From the NCBI RefSeq assembly GCF_000002985.6, contig NC_003283.11, forward strand, positions 14,757,501-14,821,500: a stretch of 64,000 bases of DNA, written 5' to 3'. Numbering within the stretch: position 1 is the stretch's first letter; each line of letters starts with the position of its first letter. Shown here one piece after another: positions 36,101 through 51,100 of the stretch. A model generated the notes under the pieces. It saw nothing but the letters and a program-made list of their open reading frames with translations, did not search any database and was not told the origin of the DNA. This stretch comes from Caenorhabditis elegans (lineage: Eukaryota; Nematoda; Chromadorea; Rhabditida; Rhabditidae). The translations under genes and the position numbers were made by a program.

Positions 36101-39100
36101 AAAAGAGATAACACATACCTTGTGAGAGAATAATTTTTTAAAAATTACATATAGCTTTAAAAAATCGTATGCTTGCATAAAAGTTTCTAATTCAAAAACA
36201 TCACATCGAGAAAACTTCAGCGGAACAATCGACGACTGTGTTAGATGATGCTGTCAAAAACCAGGCATCATCCCATTAATCCTACACATCCAGAAGATCC
36301 AGACTACATTCCAGCAAGCAACACAAAAAAGCTACGACTTTTTTATAGAAAAATTGTCGGATGAACACAAAACTAGGAACAAACGGAACGCGGATGCTCA
36401 CTCAATTTTCGAAAACGTGAGAGCGCGCCATATCGTACACAAGTGGTGGTGGATGATTGATGAATACTGTGCTGGAGAGAACTGGAGCATTGCGATGTTG
36501 CTGCTCCACAGAGCAAGAGAGCAACAAAAACTGTTTTTTTGCGTGAAGAGCGCCGAGTCAGTGCCAATGGCTCTTCCGCGTGTGCGGAATTGAGAGGGCG
36601 AGAGGAAGAGAGGCGACGGGCAAACCAGATCAATTTTTCATTCAGCTTCAATACGGTGTACAGTAAGGGAGGAAAGAATGGAGGAGAACCAACAAAACAG
36701 AAGCGGCACGAGACCAGACGTGAAGAGAGACTGGTCAGTTATATAGTAGAGAAATGTATTTTATTTGAAAAATGAAGATTTTTCTCATGCACTAAAGGTT
36801 GCCGATTTTGACTCATTTTTGCAATAACGTAATCGTTACGACAATGACAGAACGCAAAAGCAAACAAAAAGTGACCGCCGACACTTTTGTCAACTTCTTT
36901 TGCCAAAATGACACAAAAGAGCAAAGAAGAATTGGGGTTGGATGGTAATAATAATAATAGTGATACTATGAAAATCTCGAGAGCATATTTGAAGCAATGA
37001 TGACTAATGAAGGTGTGCAATACGTCATCATCACTTTACAAGCAAACGAGGTAGCCACATTGTGCGCAGTGCTGGAGATTAAAAAGTTTTCCTTTGCAAA
37101 CGTGGAATGAATCATTCATCGTGACGTTTTATTTAGGGGGAAGTTTGAAGTATCTCTGACCTTGAAGGATGTGAGATTTAAGAAAGTGACGAAAATCTCA
37201 AGTAGGCTTCATCTTTGCCGTGTTTTGAATAGCTTGTGGTTTTCAGGTTTACACTCATCTCAAATAGGAATTAAGCTTTAGTCTCTCATTTAACTATCAG
37301 GAACATGAATTGTGCATACAATAGATATAAGTAAGTCGATGATGCAAACAGAGGAATAATTCAACAAGGAGCAGAAGGTAGATCCCAAAAGTCGAAATGA
37401 ATGAAAAATGGTGTGGATGGTGGTGGTGGTGTTGGTGACAGTGTGGTACAACCGACCAGACGTGGCAATTATCTTCTCTTCTTTGCATACATCTACCATG
37501 AAATTTATGGGCGGAGTGGGTTGGTTAGTCCATTCCCCAGAGGGACAGGTGACCTCGAACACAAATTGGTTTTGAATGGTTCAAAATAATCTGATATGAT
37601 CTATTATGACATAGAGTATGGAGTACTTTAGAACTGGTAAATTTCTCAAAGTTAGTAAAAACAAAAATTGTCAAGGCTTCGTAACTTGAAAAGATCCCAC
37701 GGGCATGTTTTGTTGAAAGAAAAAAGTGAGAACGGGGTAATGTTGGCGGTGAAGTGGACATAAAGGTGAGAGAAAGCATTTAGGCGACGTGCCGCCCGCG
37801 CAACTGTCCCCTTCCGGTTTACACCACCGTCACCAGAAAACAACAATGAGGAGGAAAAGGATTCGGATTTCGGCTAGGCGGGAGTTCGTTCGTCACAGGT
37901 TAATTTGTTTTTCAATCAAATATAACAGCACTTCAAATCTCAGAATCTTCTACAATAGAAATTCAAAAATAAACAAGTAGTTGAGTATTTAATGCGGATT
38001 TAAAAAAATGGAGTACCGTCCATAAGGATTTTGCTTCAAAATTTAAAAAAACTGAAATTACGACTAGAAAAAGTTTCATGAAAAATTTATTTTTTTAGAA
38101 AATTTGTTGACCAATTTTTTTCGGTTTTTTAAATGATTTAATTTTAATTTTTTATACTGATGTTTTTTAAATTTGAAAGCATATTTTGCCAATGAAATCA
38201 ATTTTTTCATTTACGAAGGTTAACAATAAACTAAATTCCGAAGAAAACGGTGGAAAATAAAACGGGTAGGTACAAAAACCACAGAAAACTAAAAAAGTTG
38301 GCTGAGCTACAGTACCATTTCGTGCGAAAATTCAAAATTGTGGAAATAAGAACACTTTGAAACTTATTTAACCATGTACTTCAAAATTCTTTTTTTTTTC
38401 ATTAAACTCAAAAAATAAAGCTCACTTTCTACGCCCCAATGAAGAATGATCGGAAGATCCACTCGACAACGAATCAGACGGATGTCGTCGTTTTTCATTC
38501 ATAGCCGCTTCCAGTGCTTCCCGTCTTCTCATCACTTCTCCACCCAGCTCATCCATCGAAGTTGCCGCTGTTGCTGTAGTTTTTGTAGTCGTCGTTGCGG
38601 GTGCAAATGTTTTCCGTCGAACAACTGGAGTCACAAGTCCTTCATTGATTACCATCAAATCACCATCCGTCGTCCTTCCACCGAGCCTTTCTCTCAATGC
38701 TTTCGCTGATTGTCCAACACTTCCAGGTACAAGAGGATCAGTGGCAGCGATAAGATTAGGTACTGATAGCCGGTGATCTGAACCACGATTTCGATCGATA
38801 GCGGCAAATGCATTATTCCGATTGAATCCATTATGACTTGCAGACGGTGATGGAAATCCATTTCGTCGTCTCATTGCAATTTGAGGGCTCGCGTGAGCAC
38901 TATGAACTTCTCCGTGGGGATGTTTTGACGAGGGCAGCTCTTTTGGTGAGAGCATTTCATTGGTGGATTGTAATCTGAAAAAATAAAATTTAATTATGTC
39001 AAAAAATTAGTTTGTAGCAATTTGGAGAGGCTGGATAATTTTCCGTTACAAAAAATGTTTAGTGCTTTAAAAGTCTCAAAACCGTCTGAAAAGGGAAAAT

Positions 39101-42100
39101 TTCACCGACCAAAATATTCAAACTGATGAATACTAAATGACTACAGCTAAGAATTGGAGAGTAATTATATCTGAAATTTTACCAATTTAATCTATATTTT
39201 AGAAATTTTACTCCGCCAAAAACATTTGGAGACATTTTTTCTAATGTCTTAGGCTATGGAAGTTTGTCTATTGGTAGAAATTTTAATCTTTTTGAGTAAT
39301 AAAATTAGCTAATTTATTTTTAACATAAAACTATTTTTAAAAAATCTCAAATTTTAATTTAATAAATTCCACAAAAAAATTACTTCTGTGCCCGGCTGAC
39401 TTTAAATTTGAGCATTTCGGAGATGAGTCAGTAATATATTGATGTCATAGCAGGGATAAGCTTGAGTGAACTGTATACTAGAGTAGGTTGTGACTATCTT
39501 TCGCTCAGTTAATAGAGGCGACGAGATGATGAGTGTGCTCTCTCTCTCTTGGTATATACACAGGAACATGTTTGCTGCGGGTATTTTCGAAAAACAAATA
39601 CTCTATCATCCATCTGAACTCTTGGTTGTGTTGCCATCCGGAGAAAATGCAAAAAAAAACTAGTGAGAAAAAACGGAAAAAATAGCCACTAGGAAACAAA
39701 ATTAGTGAATCTATCTGTTATGCAAATTATACTCTACAGGAATAATGTTTGAAGCGCTTTTTTCTTTAAAAAAAATTCGACGAAATTTTAAAATAAAATT
39801 AAATTGCTACATTCTGTCCGTCAACAGTCGATCCAATAGTTTTAATCGAAAAACCGCCCCCGGAAATCGAGACGAAAACTGACAGGTCACCTCCTCCCCT
39901 CACACATTTGCATAATAGTGTCAATACTCGGCGGGAAAATGGAAAAGAAGTGGAGAATTTGCACTAGTTTCAATAAAAACGCTTTGTCATGTGGAGAACG
40001 CGAAAAATAATATTCTCTTACCGTTTTCGACGCAACTCTTCCACACAATTCTGCTGCACTTGAGGATCGCCAGCGTTCGCCGGTGGTGTCATTGGAACAC
40101 GGCCTGTAAGGAAGAAATGGAAATTTCATGTAGTAGTTGGTATAGTGGAAAACATTAACGAAACAAAGTTTTTCTTGTGAAACATTTGCGTAGATCACAA
40201 CCAGGGTTATCTTTTTTTCAAGGTTTTTTTTGGCAAAAATTGATTTTTTCCAAAAAAAAATTGTTTTTCAAAAATTTTAAAAATTTTAAAATTTTCGTTG
40301 GTATGATAAAAAATCTTTTTTTTTGTTTTTCGGTCGAAAATATTTTTAATCACAATTTATATTTTCTCATTTCTGTTGGTTTTTCACAAAAAAGAAACAC
40401 CCAGAAAATCGAAATAAAAAACACACATTTTGATCTACAACAAATTTTATAGACGGCTCTTTCTAAAAATAAATTCGTATCCCGCGTTCAGGTCATTTCG
40501 AATAAATGGTTTTTCATCGCCAGACATCTAGCGGGTTCCGCGAATCACTATGAGATGATTACATACTAAAGGAAAGTGGAAGGCGGAACCCGGTAGATGT
40601 CGGTTGCATTTCAACTATGGTTTGTCAAAAATTGAGCGAATATAATTTTAAACTTCTATTTACAGCTGTACTTTTACTGCAAATTAAAAAAGTTGTTCAA
40701 AAAAATCCCAAAAAATGCTTACCAATCGCGTGAGCCGGTCCAGGACTACTCTCATTGTGATAAGCCAATCGTTGAGCATTACTTTTAACTCCAAGATTCA
40801 TTCCATTACTTATCACACCAATATCACTCCGTTCTCGACGCATTGCCAATGGACGTGATCGACTGGATGGAGATGAGGTGGCTGAGGATCCGGCGACTGT
40901 AAAAATTGAAATTTGTTTTGAAAAATATAAGTTTTTGATTATGTTTTGGGAAAAAAATTACCAAATAGTTTTCTGAAACTTTAAAAAAGTTGATTTTGGA
41001 AAACTGATGTTTTCCTAGCTCCCAGATTTTTTTTTCATGTAAAATAGAAAAGGAGGAGAGATCAAGAGACCTCTAAAACAATCTTGTGTCGATTTACGCA
41101 GCTCGTGTACTCCTCGAGGAGAAGTGTTAAATTTTTTTCGCAGGGAATTTCTTAGTTTCAGGCATAAATATTCCCCAATTTCTAGTATGTGAAATGAACA
41201 TTTATGGAATTTTTTCCAGATCGACATAAAAACTATAATTTATTGTTTTTCATCATTAAGATTTATTTTCACTGAAAACATTATTTGAATAAATTATATT
41301 TATGGAAAATCGCCTGCAAACGATTAGTGCACACTTTTTCCTGGGGAGTACACGAGCTCCGTAAATCGGCATGGAAATTCTTCCAATTTTTAAATGAAAT
41401 GAGTTTGGAACTCAGTTTTTTTAAAACAGAAATTAGAGTCGAACGTTTGTAAAAATAAATAAATGCTCACCATCATCATAATTCGGTGGTTTGAATGTTC
41501 GCATTGCCGCATCCGTTAAATGATTATTATTATTGTGATGAGGAGATGTCTCAGCATACGCAGCTTCCTACAAATAAATGGTTGAAAATCGGTAGAAAAG
41601 CGGCAAAAAAAACTACAAAACGAGGGGGATCCGTTGACGATAATCGTCGAACGAGTGAGAACAATGAGAGGAGAAACAGAAGAAGATGAATAAGATGAAG
41701 AACACCCAAAGTAAAGAAATCAAAAGAGACAAACCTTCCAGCCACGCGTATAATTGTCGTCGTCAAACATGTTCGATGATGATGATGAAGCATTCTTTTG
41801 ATAAACGGAACTCGTTGATGGCATTATTCCATTTCTTTTCTTTGGACTTCCAGAGCCAAAGAAGCCACGAGCCGGTGGATTGGTGATGTCGAATGCAGAA
41901 CGTGAACTGAAAATTTTGAAAATTGAAAAATTTAGAACTGTTTTTAGATATTTATTACCCGAATTAAGTGTGTCGGTTTTTCGATTTTTTGAAAATCAAA
42001 AAATCGAAAATTTTTGGTTTTTTGAGTTTCCGATATTTCGAAAATTTTTTCGATTTTTCAAAAATTAGCTTAAAATTTTGGTCATTGTTCTTCTCTGTAG

Positions 42101-45100
42101 AAGAAATAATTTTAATGGTTTTCACATCAATATAACCAAAATTAAATAAAAATATCATTTTTTCGGAAAATCAAAAAATATTCGTCAAAAATGTTTCAAT
42201 TTTGAAAAATTTCAAAAATCGAAAACGACACCCTTAACCCGAATGACAATGAATTTTAGACGATTGTTTTTAATAATCAAATATAAATATCAAAATTTTG
42301 CAATTCAGTCTTATTTTCAGAAATTTCACTTCAATTTGTTCATTATTTTTGAATTTCTGCGCAAAAATTTTTTTTGATTGTCTTTTATTTTCTTGTAGGA
42401 ATTTTTCCCATTAAAAAAATTATTTTAAATCAAATGTTCCTACATTTTTCAACACTTCGCCACAAAAATATGAAAAAAATTTCGCCATTTTCAAAATTAA
42501 AAGAGGATTTTTTAATATTTCATTGGTATGTACATTTGTTAATTAAAAACAATTTTCCATAATTAAAAAAAATACTAACAAGCTCTACTTCAAGTTCAAC
42601 TACGCATTCATAAATCTTCAAACTCACCAACACCAACTAATCAGCACGGAAGCCATTTTTTCAGTAAAAAAACTAATAAAAATCCGAGTTTATATACAGC
42701 AACACAAAAATAGTTTCTCTTCTAACTGAAGGCCACCAAATGAGCCCGAAGAGTGTGAGTGTGATTAGAACCCACAAATCACTACAAATCGGTTTTCTAT
42801 AGTTTTATAGATCCGAGTATATCAGGAGGAGAAAGAGAAAGGGATGGCTTCTCCTCGTGTTCTCATAAATCTCGAATTGAATTCGTTTCGAATGGGGTGC
42901 CGAATGGTGTCACAGTGTGAATGAAGAAAAAAACGGATCAGAATCAAGTAGTGTTGTTTCTTTTTCAACACAACAATAATGATGATGATATCTCTGTTTT
43001 ATCAATTCAATCGTGTTATATACAAAGTGAGAGGAGCTCCAGTATTTTCTCCTCGTGTGTGTGCCGGGTTTTCATGTCAGTGGTTAATTAATTGTCCCTT
43101 GTCTCAACTCTAGTCATTTCACACGGATCCCTATATCAATGACAACACATGTCAATCTGCACACAATCTGTTCGCGTATCACAACGGGAATAGGTATTAA
43201 TGATAAGATGATGATAGAAGGATATTGGGATCAACTTGAGAAAAAGGTAAAGTTCAAATATTTTTTGCGAGTTTGAAATTTTGAAAAATTCATTTTAAAC
43301 TCACGTTCTAACTTGCATGTTCGTTCCGTTTGTATCCCATGGAGTAAAGTATTCACAGCTTGCAAGGCGGGGTGTTGAGTCAATATCCACTGCAAAAAAT
43401 ATGTGATTTTTGATAGATCAGAGACGAGAACAACTTTTTTTTCCAGAAAAAAAAATTAGGCCAAACATCTTGAGATCATCAGGTAAAGTGCAAATTTTGT
43501 TTGATCTCTATAGTTTAACGAGCAATGTTTGTTATCTTATTTCTATTGAAAATACAATGGCGGACTTTAAATAAAATATTTTTAGCATTTTCAATCGAGG
43601 TTTTTATTTGAAAAAAATCGAAAATCGAACAGATCGGAAAATTTTCATTTTTTTTTTTTTTTTTTTTTTTGTTTTTAAAAGAGATTTTCTGATATTTCAA
43701 AAAAAAAACTGAAAATTGTGCATTAACTTAATTTGATGAAGTCTTGAAATTGATTGTCAATTTTCTGAACATATTTTTCTATTTCCAGATGTTTCCGGAT
43801 GTTGGAAATTTTTTCGCTTTTTTATGTGTATTTTTCGAAACAATTATTTTCTGATTTATTCAACAAAAGAAGAAGCAAAAAACTTCAATTAATTTTAACT
43901 GACAAGAAATAAAACTGGGAATTGGTATAATAGAATTATTTCCAATTTTTTTGTTGATTTTTTCGTGTTTTGGCGAAGGTATTCCCAAGAAACGAAAAAA
44001 AAGTACTTGTACTTGTCTACGCAAATAAATGTTTTTTTTTTTCAGAAATAAAAATTATGATTAAAATGCAAAAAGTTGTATATACCCACCTTTTTTGTAG
44101 AATCAAAATCAAAAAGATCAAACATTTGAAGGGATAAATTTTAAAAACAATTCTTTTTAACGTTGAGAAAACATTCAAACACGATTTTTTAAATTTCACA
44201 GTTCCGCTGTTTTTAAAAATTATTACTCATTTTAATTTGTGGATCAAATATTTCTGACGAAATTTCAAAAAACTCACAACTCTCCTTCCGCTTGTGTTCC
44301 TTATTCGAAGATCCAAACGAAAGGAGTGATCGTAGAAATGATCGAGGCCGTGACAATGTACTGCTCGTCGAATGTCCAAGCTTTGGTGATGCGGTTACTG
44401 TAAATGTGACATAAATAAGGTTGAAATTGAAACAATGAATGTTAGTGGAACACATGATTGAAGGGTAAAGGCACAGCATGAAATCGTCATAAATTACAGC
44501 GTGTGGAGAGAGACAGAAGAGGGAAGAATTGGGCTAATTTTGATTTATTCGCTACGAATATTTCTATGAATCACAATGTGTGTGATTTAATTTATTTTTT
44601 TGATAACAAAAAAAATTACTCACCACTTTTATGAGATCTCACTGATTGCGAACGACGATCGCTTCTCGAGATGTGAACTGAAAATTAAAATTTGTTTTAA
44701 ATTCAATTTTATATGATTTTGATTATAAAAACTCAAAAAAAAGAAATAAAAGCTAGAGTGGTTATATATTTTACTCTAAAAGACTGAAAATGACCTGAAC
44801 AGAATTTTATAACTATTCAAAAATTATTTATGGTTTTAAATATCAGAAAAAACTTCTGAAATTCAGCTAAAATCTATTTTACAAATCGGCAAAATTTGAG
44901 TTAAGCCAAATATGATAATATTTATCGAAACTTTTTGATAATTTTCATTATAAAATCTAATTTTTAATGGCAGTTTGAGTTTATTGAACTAAGAAAGTTA
45001 CAAACGTTAATGTAACATATTTCAAAAATATATTATTTAAAACTAAATTCCTAAATTCCAAAAATCTCAAAATTTCAAGTCAATATGAAACTAGAACTTC

Positions 45101-48100
45101 CTAATTCAAAAAAGGAAATTAAAAATAGGTAACTTTCACCTCAAAGATACAATTAGTGTCATCTACAACCACCCAACAACTACCAAAAAAGTAGAAAAGA
45201 ATGATGAAAGAGAAATACTAGTTTCTTATATTTTCGGTTGCTTTTTTCTCCTTTTTTCTTCTTTTTTCCTGCTTTTTCATACGGGATCATCAGATCATCC
45301 CACCCCATCGCATCTCCTTTCCCTCTTTTTCGCAACATTCACGTTGACCATCAGATGGTTTGGAATTTGGCAGGATTAAGAAGGAAAAAGAAGGAGTTTT
45401 GATACTTTTCAAACTTTTTATACAGCCTTAAATATACTTGGAACTCAAAATTTTGAATTTTTCATAGTTTTTTTTAAACAAATTGTTAAAATTCAAGTGT
45501 TTTTAATTTTTAATTTTAGTATTTTTCTTCAATATTTAGATCAATATATTTTAACGAAAAATAAAAAAAAAAGAGACTTCAGGAGAAACGAAATTTTGAA
45601 ATTACAGTACTCTTTAAAGGCGCACGCGCAAATTGTTTTTTGAATAAATAAAATATTCAACTTTTAAAAATAATGTTCTGTAATTTCTCTATTTTTGAAT
45701 ATTTTTTGATCACAACACACCGAAAAATCAATGAAATTTCGGTGCGACTTTGAAAAATTTTGGAGCAGGTTTGTTTGGAGCACTTGCTTAAAATGCTCAC
45801 CATCATCAAGCCGATCGTGTTTACTTGGTGGTGAATGTGTGCTCAATCCACTGTCAGTCTCATCTGTATCGACTTGTTTCGATGAAGATGTTCCACCGTT
45901 CCATCCATCAAATCCACCCACACATACAGTAGCGAATCGGGAATTCGAAGACGATCTTGATGAAGAACGCCGTTTCTTGGACTGAAAAAAATGATTATTT
46001 TTTAAATATAAATTTTCAAATTATTGGTTTCTTTTCGGTTGTTTAAATGGGAAAAAATTGGAAATCTGAAAATTTAAGTTGTTTTTTTTCAATTTTCTTT
46101 AAAAAAATTTAAAAACCTTCAGAACCAAATTTTCATATGGAATTCACTATTTTTGTCATTGTTAATGGCCTTTATCATACACGAAACAGAAACTTTTTCT
46201 TTTTGCTTTTATTTTCCAATTTCCAAAATTCGGATGATTTCAAATATTCATACATTTTTCTGTTGTTCAGAATTCATTGCCATTTCCGGTGAGAGTAACA
46301 TTGCACTACTTCGTCTCGGTATATTGTTATTCAGGGTATTCGATGATGATTTTGTGTCATGAACCGCGTAATAGCCACCTCCACCAACTCCGGTCTTGCT
46401 TCCCATCATCCGTGGTTCCACTTCATCGTAAATTGATTCGTCGTCAACGACTACTTTCGGGCGATCCATGAACCATGTTGAAGCATCGGATTCTGAAAAT
46501 AAGGTTTTAGATATTCAATATTTAATTTTTAAACGGTTTTTCCTGATAATAATTAATTAAAAAAATTTCGTTCTATTATCAATCAGCTTTCATGTAGATA
46601 TTTTATTCATATTTGAAAAAAAATAATGAAAATGTAGTTTAAAACTTTAAAATTTTTGGTCTGAATGAGCTATTCCCACCAGGAGCATCAAATTTTTGAA
46701 TTTCGGAAAAAATCAAATTCTGATAATTTTTACTTTATTTTCCCGTATTATTTTTTGAAAAATTTCTTCATATTTTTGACATTAAACACAACACTATTGA
46801 TAAATCCGTACTTTTTGTTTGATATTTCGATTTTTTTAATCAAAAAAGATTATAAATTTTGCGCCAACAAAAACCCGAAATTGACCGAAAACTACATGTT
46901 TTTTCCGATTATTTAGTAGATTTTTTCAAAATTAAAATGTTAACTAAAATATAAATTTTTGAAAAATATTTCGGAAGCTTTTTCAATGAAAATACTTAAA
47001 TTTTTTTAAATGGAGATGTTGGTCATGTTTAGATTTTTAAAGGAGATACCTTTAAATTTATATAATTAAAGCCGGATTGTTTGATTTTTTCCTAAAACAG
47101 ATCGAAAAAATTTTAAATTCTGGTTTTTCAGATATATAAATTTAAATTAAACTTTGAAATTATAGTTAAAAACTCCTACCAGCAGTTCCATGGCATCTTG
47201 GCATCGTGTTACTACTATTATTATTGTTGTTACTACTGCTTCGAAGTGAAGAAGAAATTGAATTGCGCGATGAGGAAGTCGATGGCGCCGCTTTTCTGGA
47301 CAATGACATTTCACACGACCAGAATTCTGAAAAAAAAAAACCATTAAAATAGACGAGAATAGCAGTATAATTAGGGGCTCTTTGGGTGAATTGTAACATG
47401 TTGAGAGGGGTGCGAAAAATTTCCAAAAAATTCGGACAATCCAATGGGAAGGGGGAGAATGGGGGGAAGGCGTATCGGGAACGAAATCGCATAAAAAGTT
47501 ATGGGTTTCTTTTTCTTTGCGCCACACCGCAGAATAAGCGAACTTCACGCCAAACCTTACAACATGTTGCCGCAAGAAAAAGTTTCAAAAATACACAAAT
47601 TTGGCATTTTTGAATACAAAGAAATTCGAATTTCGTACGATATATATTCTAGAAAATGGTTTCCAAGTTGACAACGTGCAAGAAAATTGTTAAATGTACT
47701 GCGATTTGTTTGAAACCGACTGCTCCTGCTCTAGGCACAGAACAAAATGTCATTCGATACTCGGATCGAAACCTTCTCAAAAACGGAGCAGACACTTGTC
47801 GCTCGAATTGAAAAGAATCACAGAAAACTGCGGATATGAAGATGGGCTTGTTTTTTTTTTTTTGACAAAAGAAGAATCAAGTGATTTTTTGTTTCTTTTT
47901 CGAAAAAAATAAAATCAGGAAACGTAGATTTGATCTTGATCTCAGAAAGTCAATTGTTCAAAAAATGAATGAAGGAAAAGATCAAGATAGGTGCAAAAAT
48001 TTAGCTTCTGAACAATTTTTCTAACAGTTGAATAAATTTCGAATTATAAAGCAGAGTGACTGTAACAGGAGCGATTTTTAGTTGTCCTTTTGTTTTTCGC

Positions 48101-51100
48101 CGATTTTTTGTTCATATCGAACAATTTTACAAGAGTTTACAGAATGTAGAGTTATTTTACTTGCGTAAAGTGTTTCAAAATTTGATAAAACTTAATTTTA
48201 GTAAAACTTAATTAATTTTTTGGTTGACAAACTTAATTTATAAACAGATTTAAATTTAAAAATGAAAAAGAACTAACAATAAATATTTCGAAAATATCTC
48301 AATAAAGTCTAATATTTGAACGGCAGTAAATCTAGTGATCTGTTTCTAAATTTCAGAAATTCTACCAGAATTAGGGATACTAGTGCCTGTTTCCTCCGGT
48401 GTTAGGATAGTTTTCAAGAAATTTCAAAAACTGACTACACTTTTTTTCTGTCTTATTCAATCACCAAATTTTTTCGAAATCCGCAGAATGAAAACAGGAA
48501 AAATTACAATCGAAAAGTTGAACATCCAGTTTTTTCAGACCTAATACGCCGAATTAATGTTAAAACTACATAGTGATTTTAGTACAGTTAGACCTTTTTC
48601 TAGTTGCGAGGACTTATATACAATTGACAAACTGAAACTGAATCAATGTATTTAGAATATCAAAATCAATGAATATTTGTAGATCATCCTAGATAACACC
48701 GGAAAACTTTCCTAATAAGTGTTCATGTCATAATCATCAAAACCCCATAATCGTGTGTGTTCGACAACGGCGGTAATAAAAACGGCGGAGATCAGTACTC
48801 GCGCGGGAGATAGTTCCTTCTAAAATTGCGAAGGGACAATAAAACTGTAATAAATGACGGTACATGTGAAAGTACGCGGGCGGGCGGGGGACCGACCGCC
48901 ATTACCACAGGCAACATAACAAACAGATAAAGATTCAGGGAAATAGAGGGAGAGAGAGAGAGAGAGGGAATGCGGTGACCGGATGAAACAAACGAACGGA
49001 ACGAACACCTCTCTATCTCTCTATCGGTTATGATGATGTTGATGAACACGTCAAGGCCGAAATAAATTGGAGAGAGATAGACATTCAATGGCAAATTGGT
49101 ACGGCTACCTACTAGCAAGAACACACACTGCAGGCTATCGTCGAGATTAACGACGGCAGTAGTCGACATTCTACTGTCAATCAATCATAAGGTACATGAA
49201 GGTGTTAATTTTAACACAACTATGAATAAGATAGTGAACGGGGCGAGCGAGAATAGTACACTTTTGCGGTTTGAAAAAATGAATTTCTTATATGAATTTT
49301 TGAGTAGACGGGATGAAGGGCACAGGGCAAGATTTTCAGTATTTTCTATGATCATGGTCTCAAAACATAGTTTAAACAATTTTGTCAGAGACACAGATTT
49401 TTGAATTGCAATCCTATCAGTTTTAGTATTCTCTTGTGATCCAAACCAGGATGGGCGGCAAATCGGCAAATTGCCGGAATTGAAACTTCCGGCAAATTGC
49501 CGATTTGCCGAAAATTTTCGGCAATTCCGTATTTTTGGAAATCTCAGAATTCCAATTTCAACCGGCAAAATTGTATGCATCCTATGAATGTTTCTACATA
49601 TATTTTGAAAAGTAAGCAAAATGCGTGAAAATATTTAAGGCAAATGGAAAAAATTTCAAAAAATCTAAGTTTAAGTGTTTCCGTCTTCAAAAAATCCCTC
49701 TAAACGTTTCCGGCAAATCTGATATCTGGCAAAGGGCAAATCGGTAATTTGTGGAAATTCAAAATTTCCGGGAAACCGGCAATTTGCCGATTTTGCCGCC
49801 CATCCCTGATCCAAATTTCCGATCAGAAGTTATATTAACCTAGAAACTGTACACAGAAATTCGTGATGGGAAACAGGGGCATAAATTGAAATAAAAATAA
49901 TAAAATATAAAACACGGCGACACCGATAATAATCGGGGAGGAAACAACACCAAGAAAAATGACGAAAGATGAAGGAGACCGGTGGTGGTGTCAAATAAGG
50001 AACAATGGAAAACGAAGGGAGAAGGCATGCAAATTTCAATGCATGTGTGTGCGTGTGTGACAATGGGTTTCGAATCCAGATTTTCCCGCATTTCGACATG
50101 TTTCTTCAATTCAAATGCATGTCTTTGAGTGAAACGGTTTGTTTCTTCTGGTTCACCTCACTTTGTTTTATCAAATAATCATTAAATCTTGATGGATTGA
50201 CAGTGTGATTAGGCTGTGATAATTGAGGAAGAGGGGATGCAACAAGGGGATTCCAAAAGGAAATTGACAACAATTTCTGCTCATTTTTGTAGATTCCGCT
50301 GTTTTTTAAGCATGCTAACTGTATGGAAATGGGTATATCAGCTGAAATGAGTCCTAAATTTAGGAAAATTTTAGGGCTCGGGTGATTTAACTGACAAAAT
50401 AATCTTCAAACATAAATTGGCTCACAAACTGTATAATATACTTTCTGAGAAATCAAGAATGGCGGATTTACGATCCCAATTATTGGGATGGAATAGGAAA
50501 CACGAGTTGAAAAAAATTACCAGCCAGCTAAAAAAATTAATAAAAAATGGGCAGCTTTCGTAGTTTGGCGAAGATTTCGAGCACAAGCTTGACGTTTCTA
50601 AAGTCGACTTCAATGAGTAAAAAAAGAAAGAAAGTGGCCACTGAATACACTAACGTAAATCTCGAGAAGACAATAAAACTTTGGGATAGCCACCAACCAC
50701 CACTAGCAGAAAAGCTAAACAACAAAAATATATGCGCTGGGTGCCGTACCGAATGCTCACTAAATGAACGAAGAGAGACAGAAGAAGCCAAGGGAGTCCG
50801 CAATAAAAAGTTAAAAGAAACTGAAGGAAGAAGCTGCAGCCACACACATCTGGCACTATTCCAACTCTAACTCCAACTGACTCCTTCATCATCAAAATCT
50901 CATCCTCCGAATCGATTCCACACACACACACACACACACACATTCTTCATTCATTTAATTTCTACAATATGTGCTTACCCTGCTCCATCATTGCAATGCT
51001 CAAAAGTTGCTTTGTCGTTGTACATGCACGGATTGCCGATGGAAGTTGGAGACGGTGCTCTAGTTCGTCTCTGAAAATTTAAAAAATTAATTGAAAATGG

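Larger units (their letters stand above)
32200..38425 (-). other. rin-1: Large rin-1 intron (6.2 kb)
   Basis: The longest intron. It contains a 21-bp perfect tandem duplication at 35,706-35,747, a less AT-rich segment at 34,200-37,900 that may be regulatory, and a short minus-strand membrane-protein-like frame at 33,613-33,750. No complete nested gene could be built. Confidence 0.5.

Noticed and set aside
36361..36650. Coding frames on both strands near 36.4-36.65 kb
   Set aside because: Neither begins with an ATG near its start, neither has splice partners in the right phase, and the stretch is simply less AT-rich.
50978..51070. Alternative reading of rin-1 exon 8 (RRTRAPSPTSIGNP...)
   Set aside because: It joins the next exon into an early stop; the other frame continues the post-SH2 sequence and keeps the phase.
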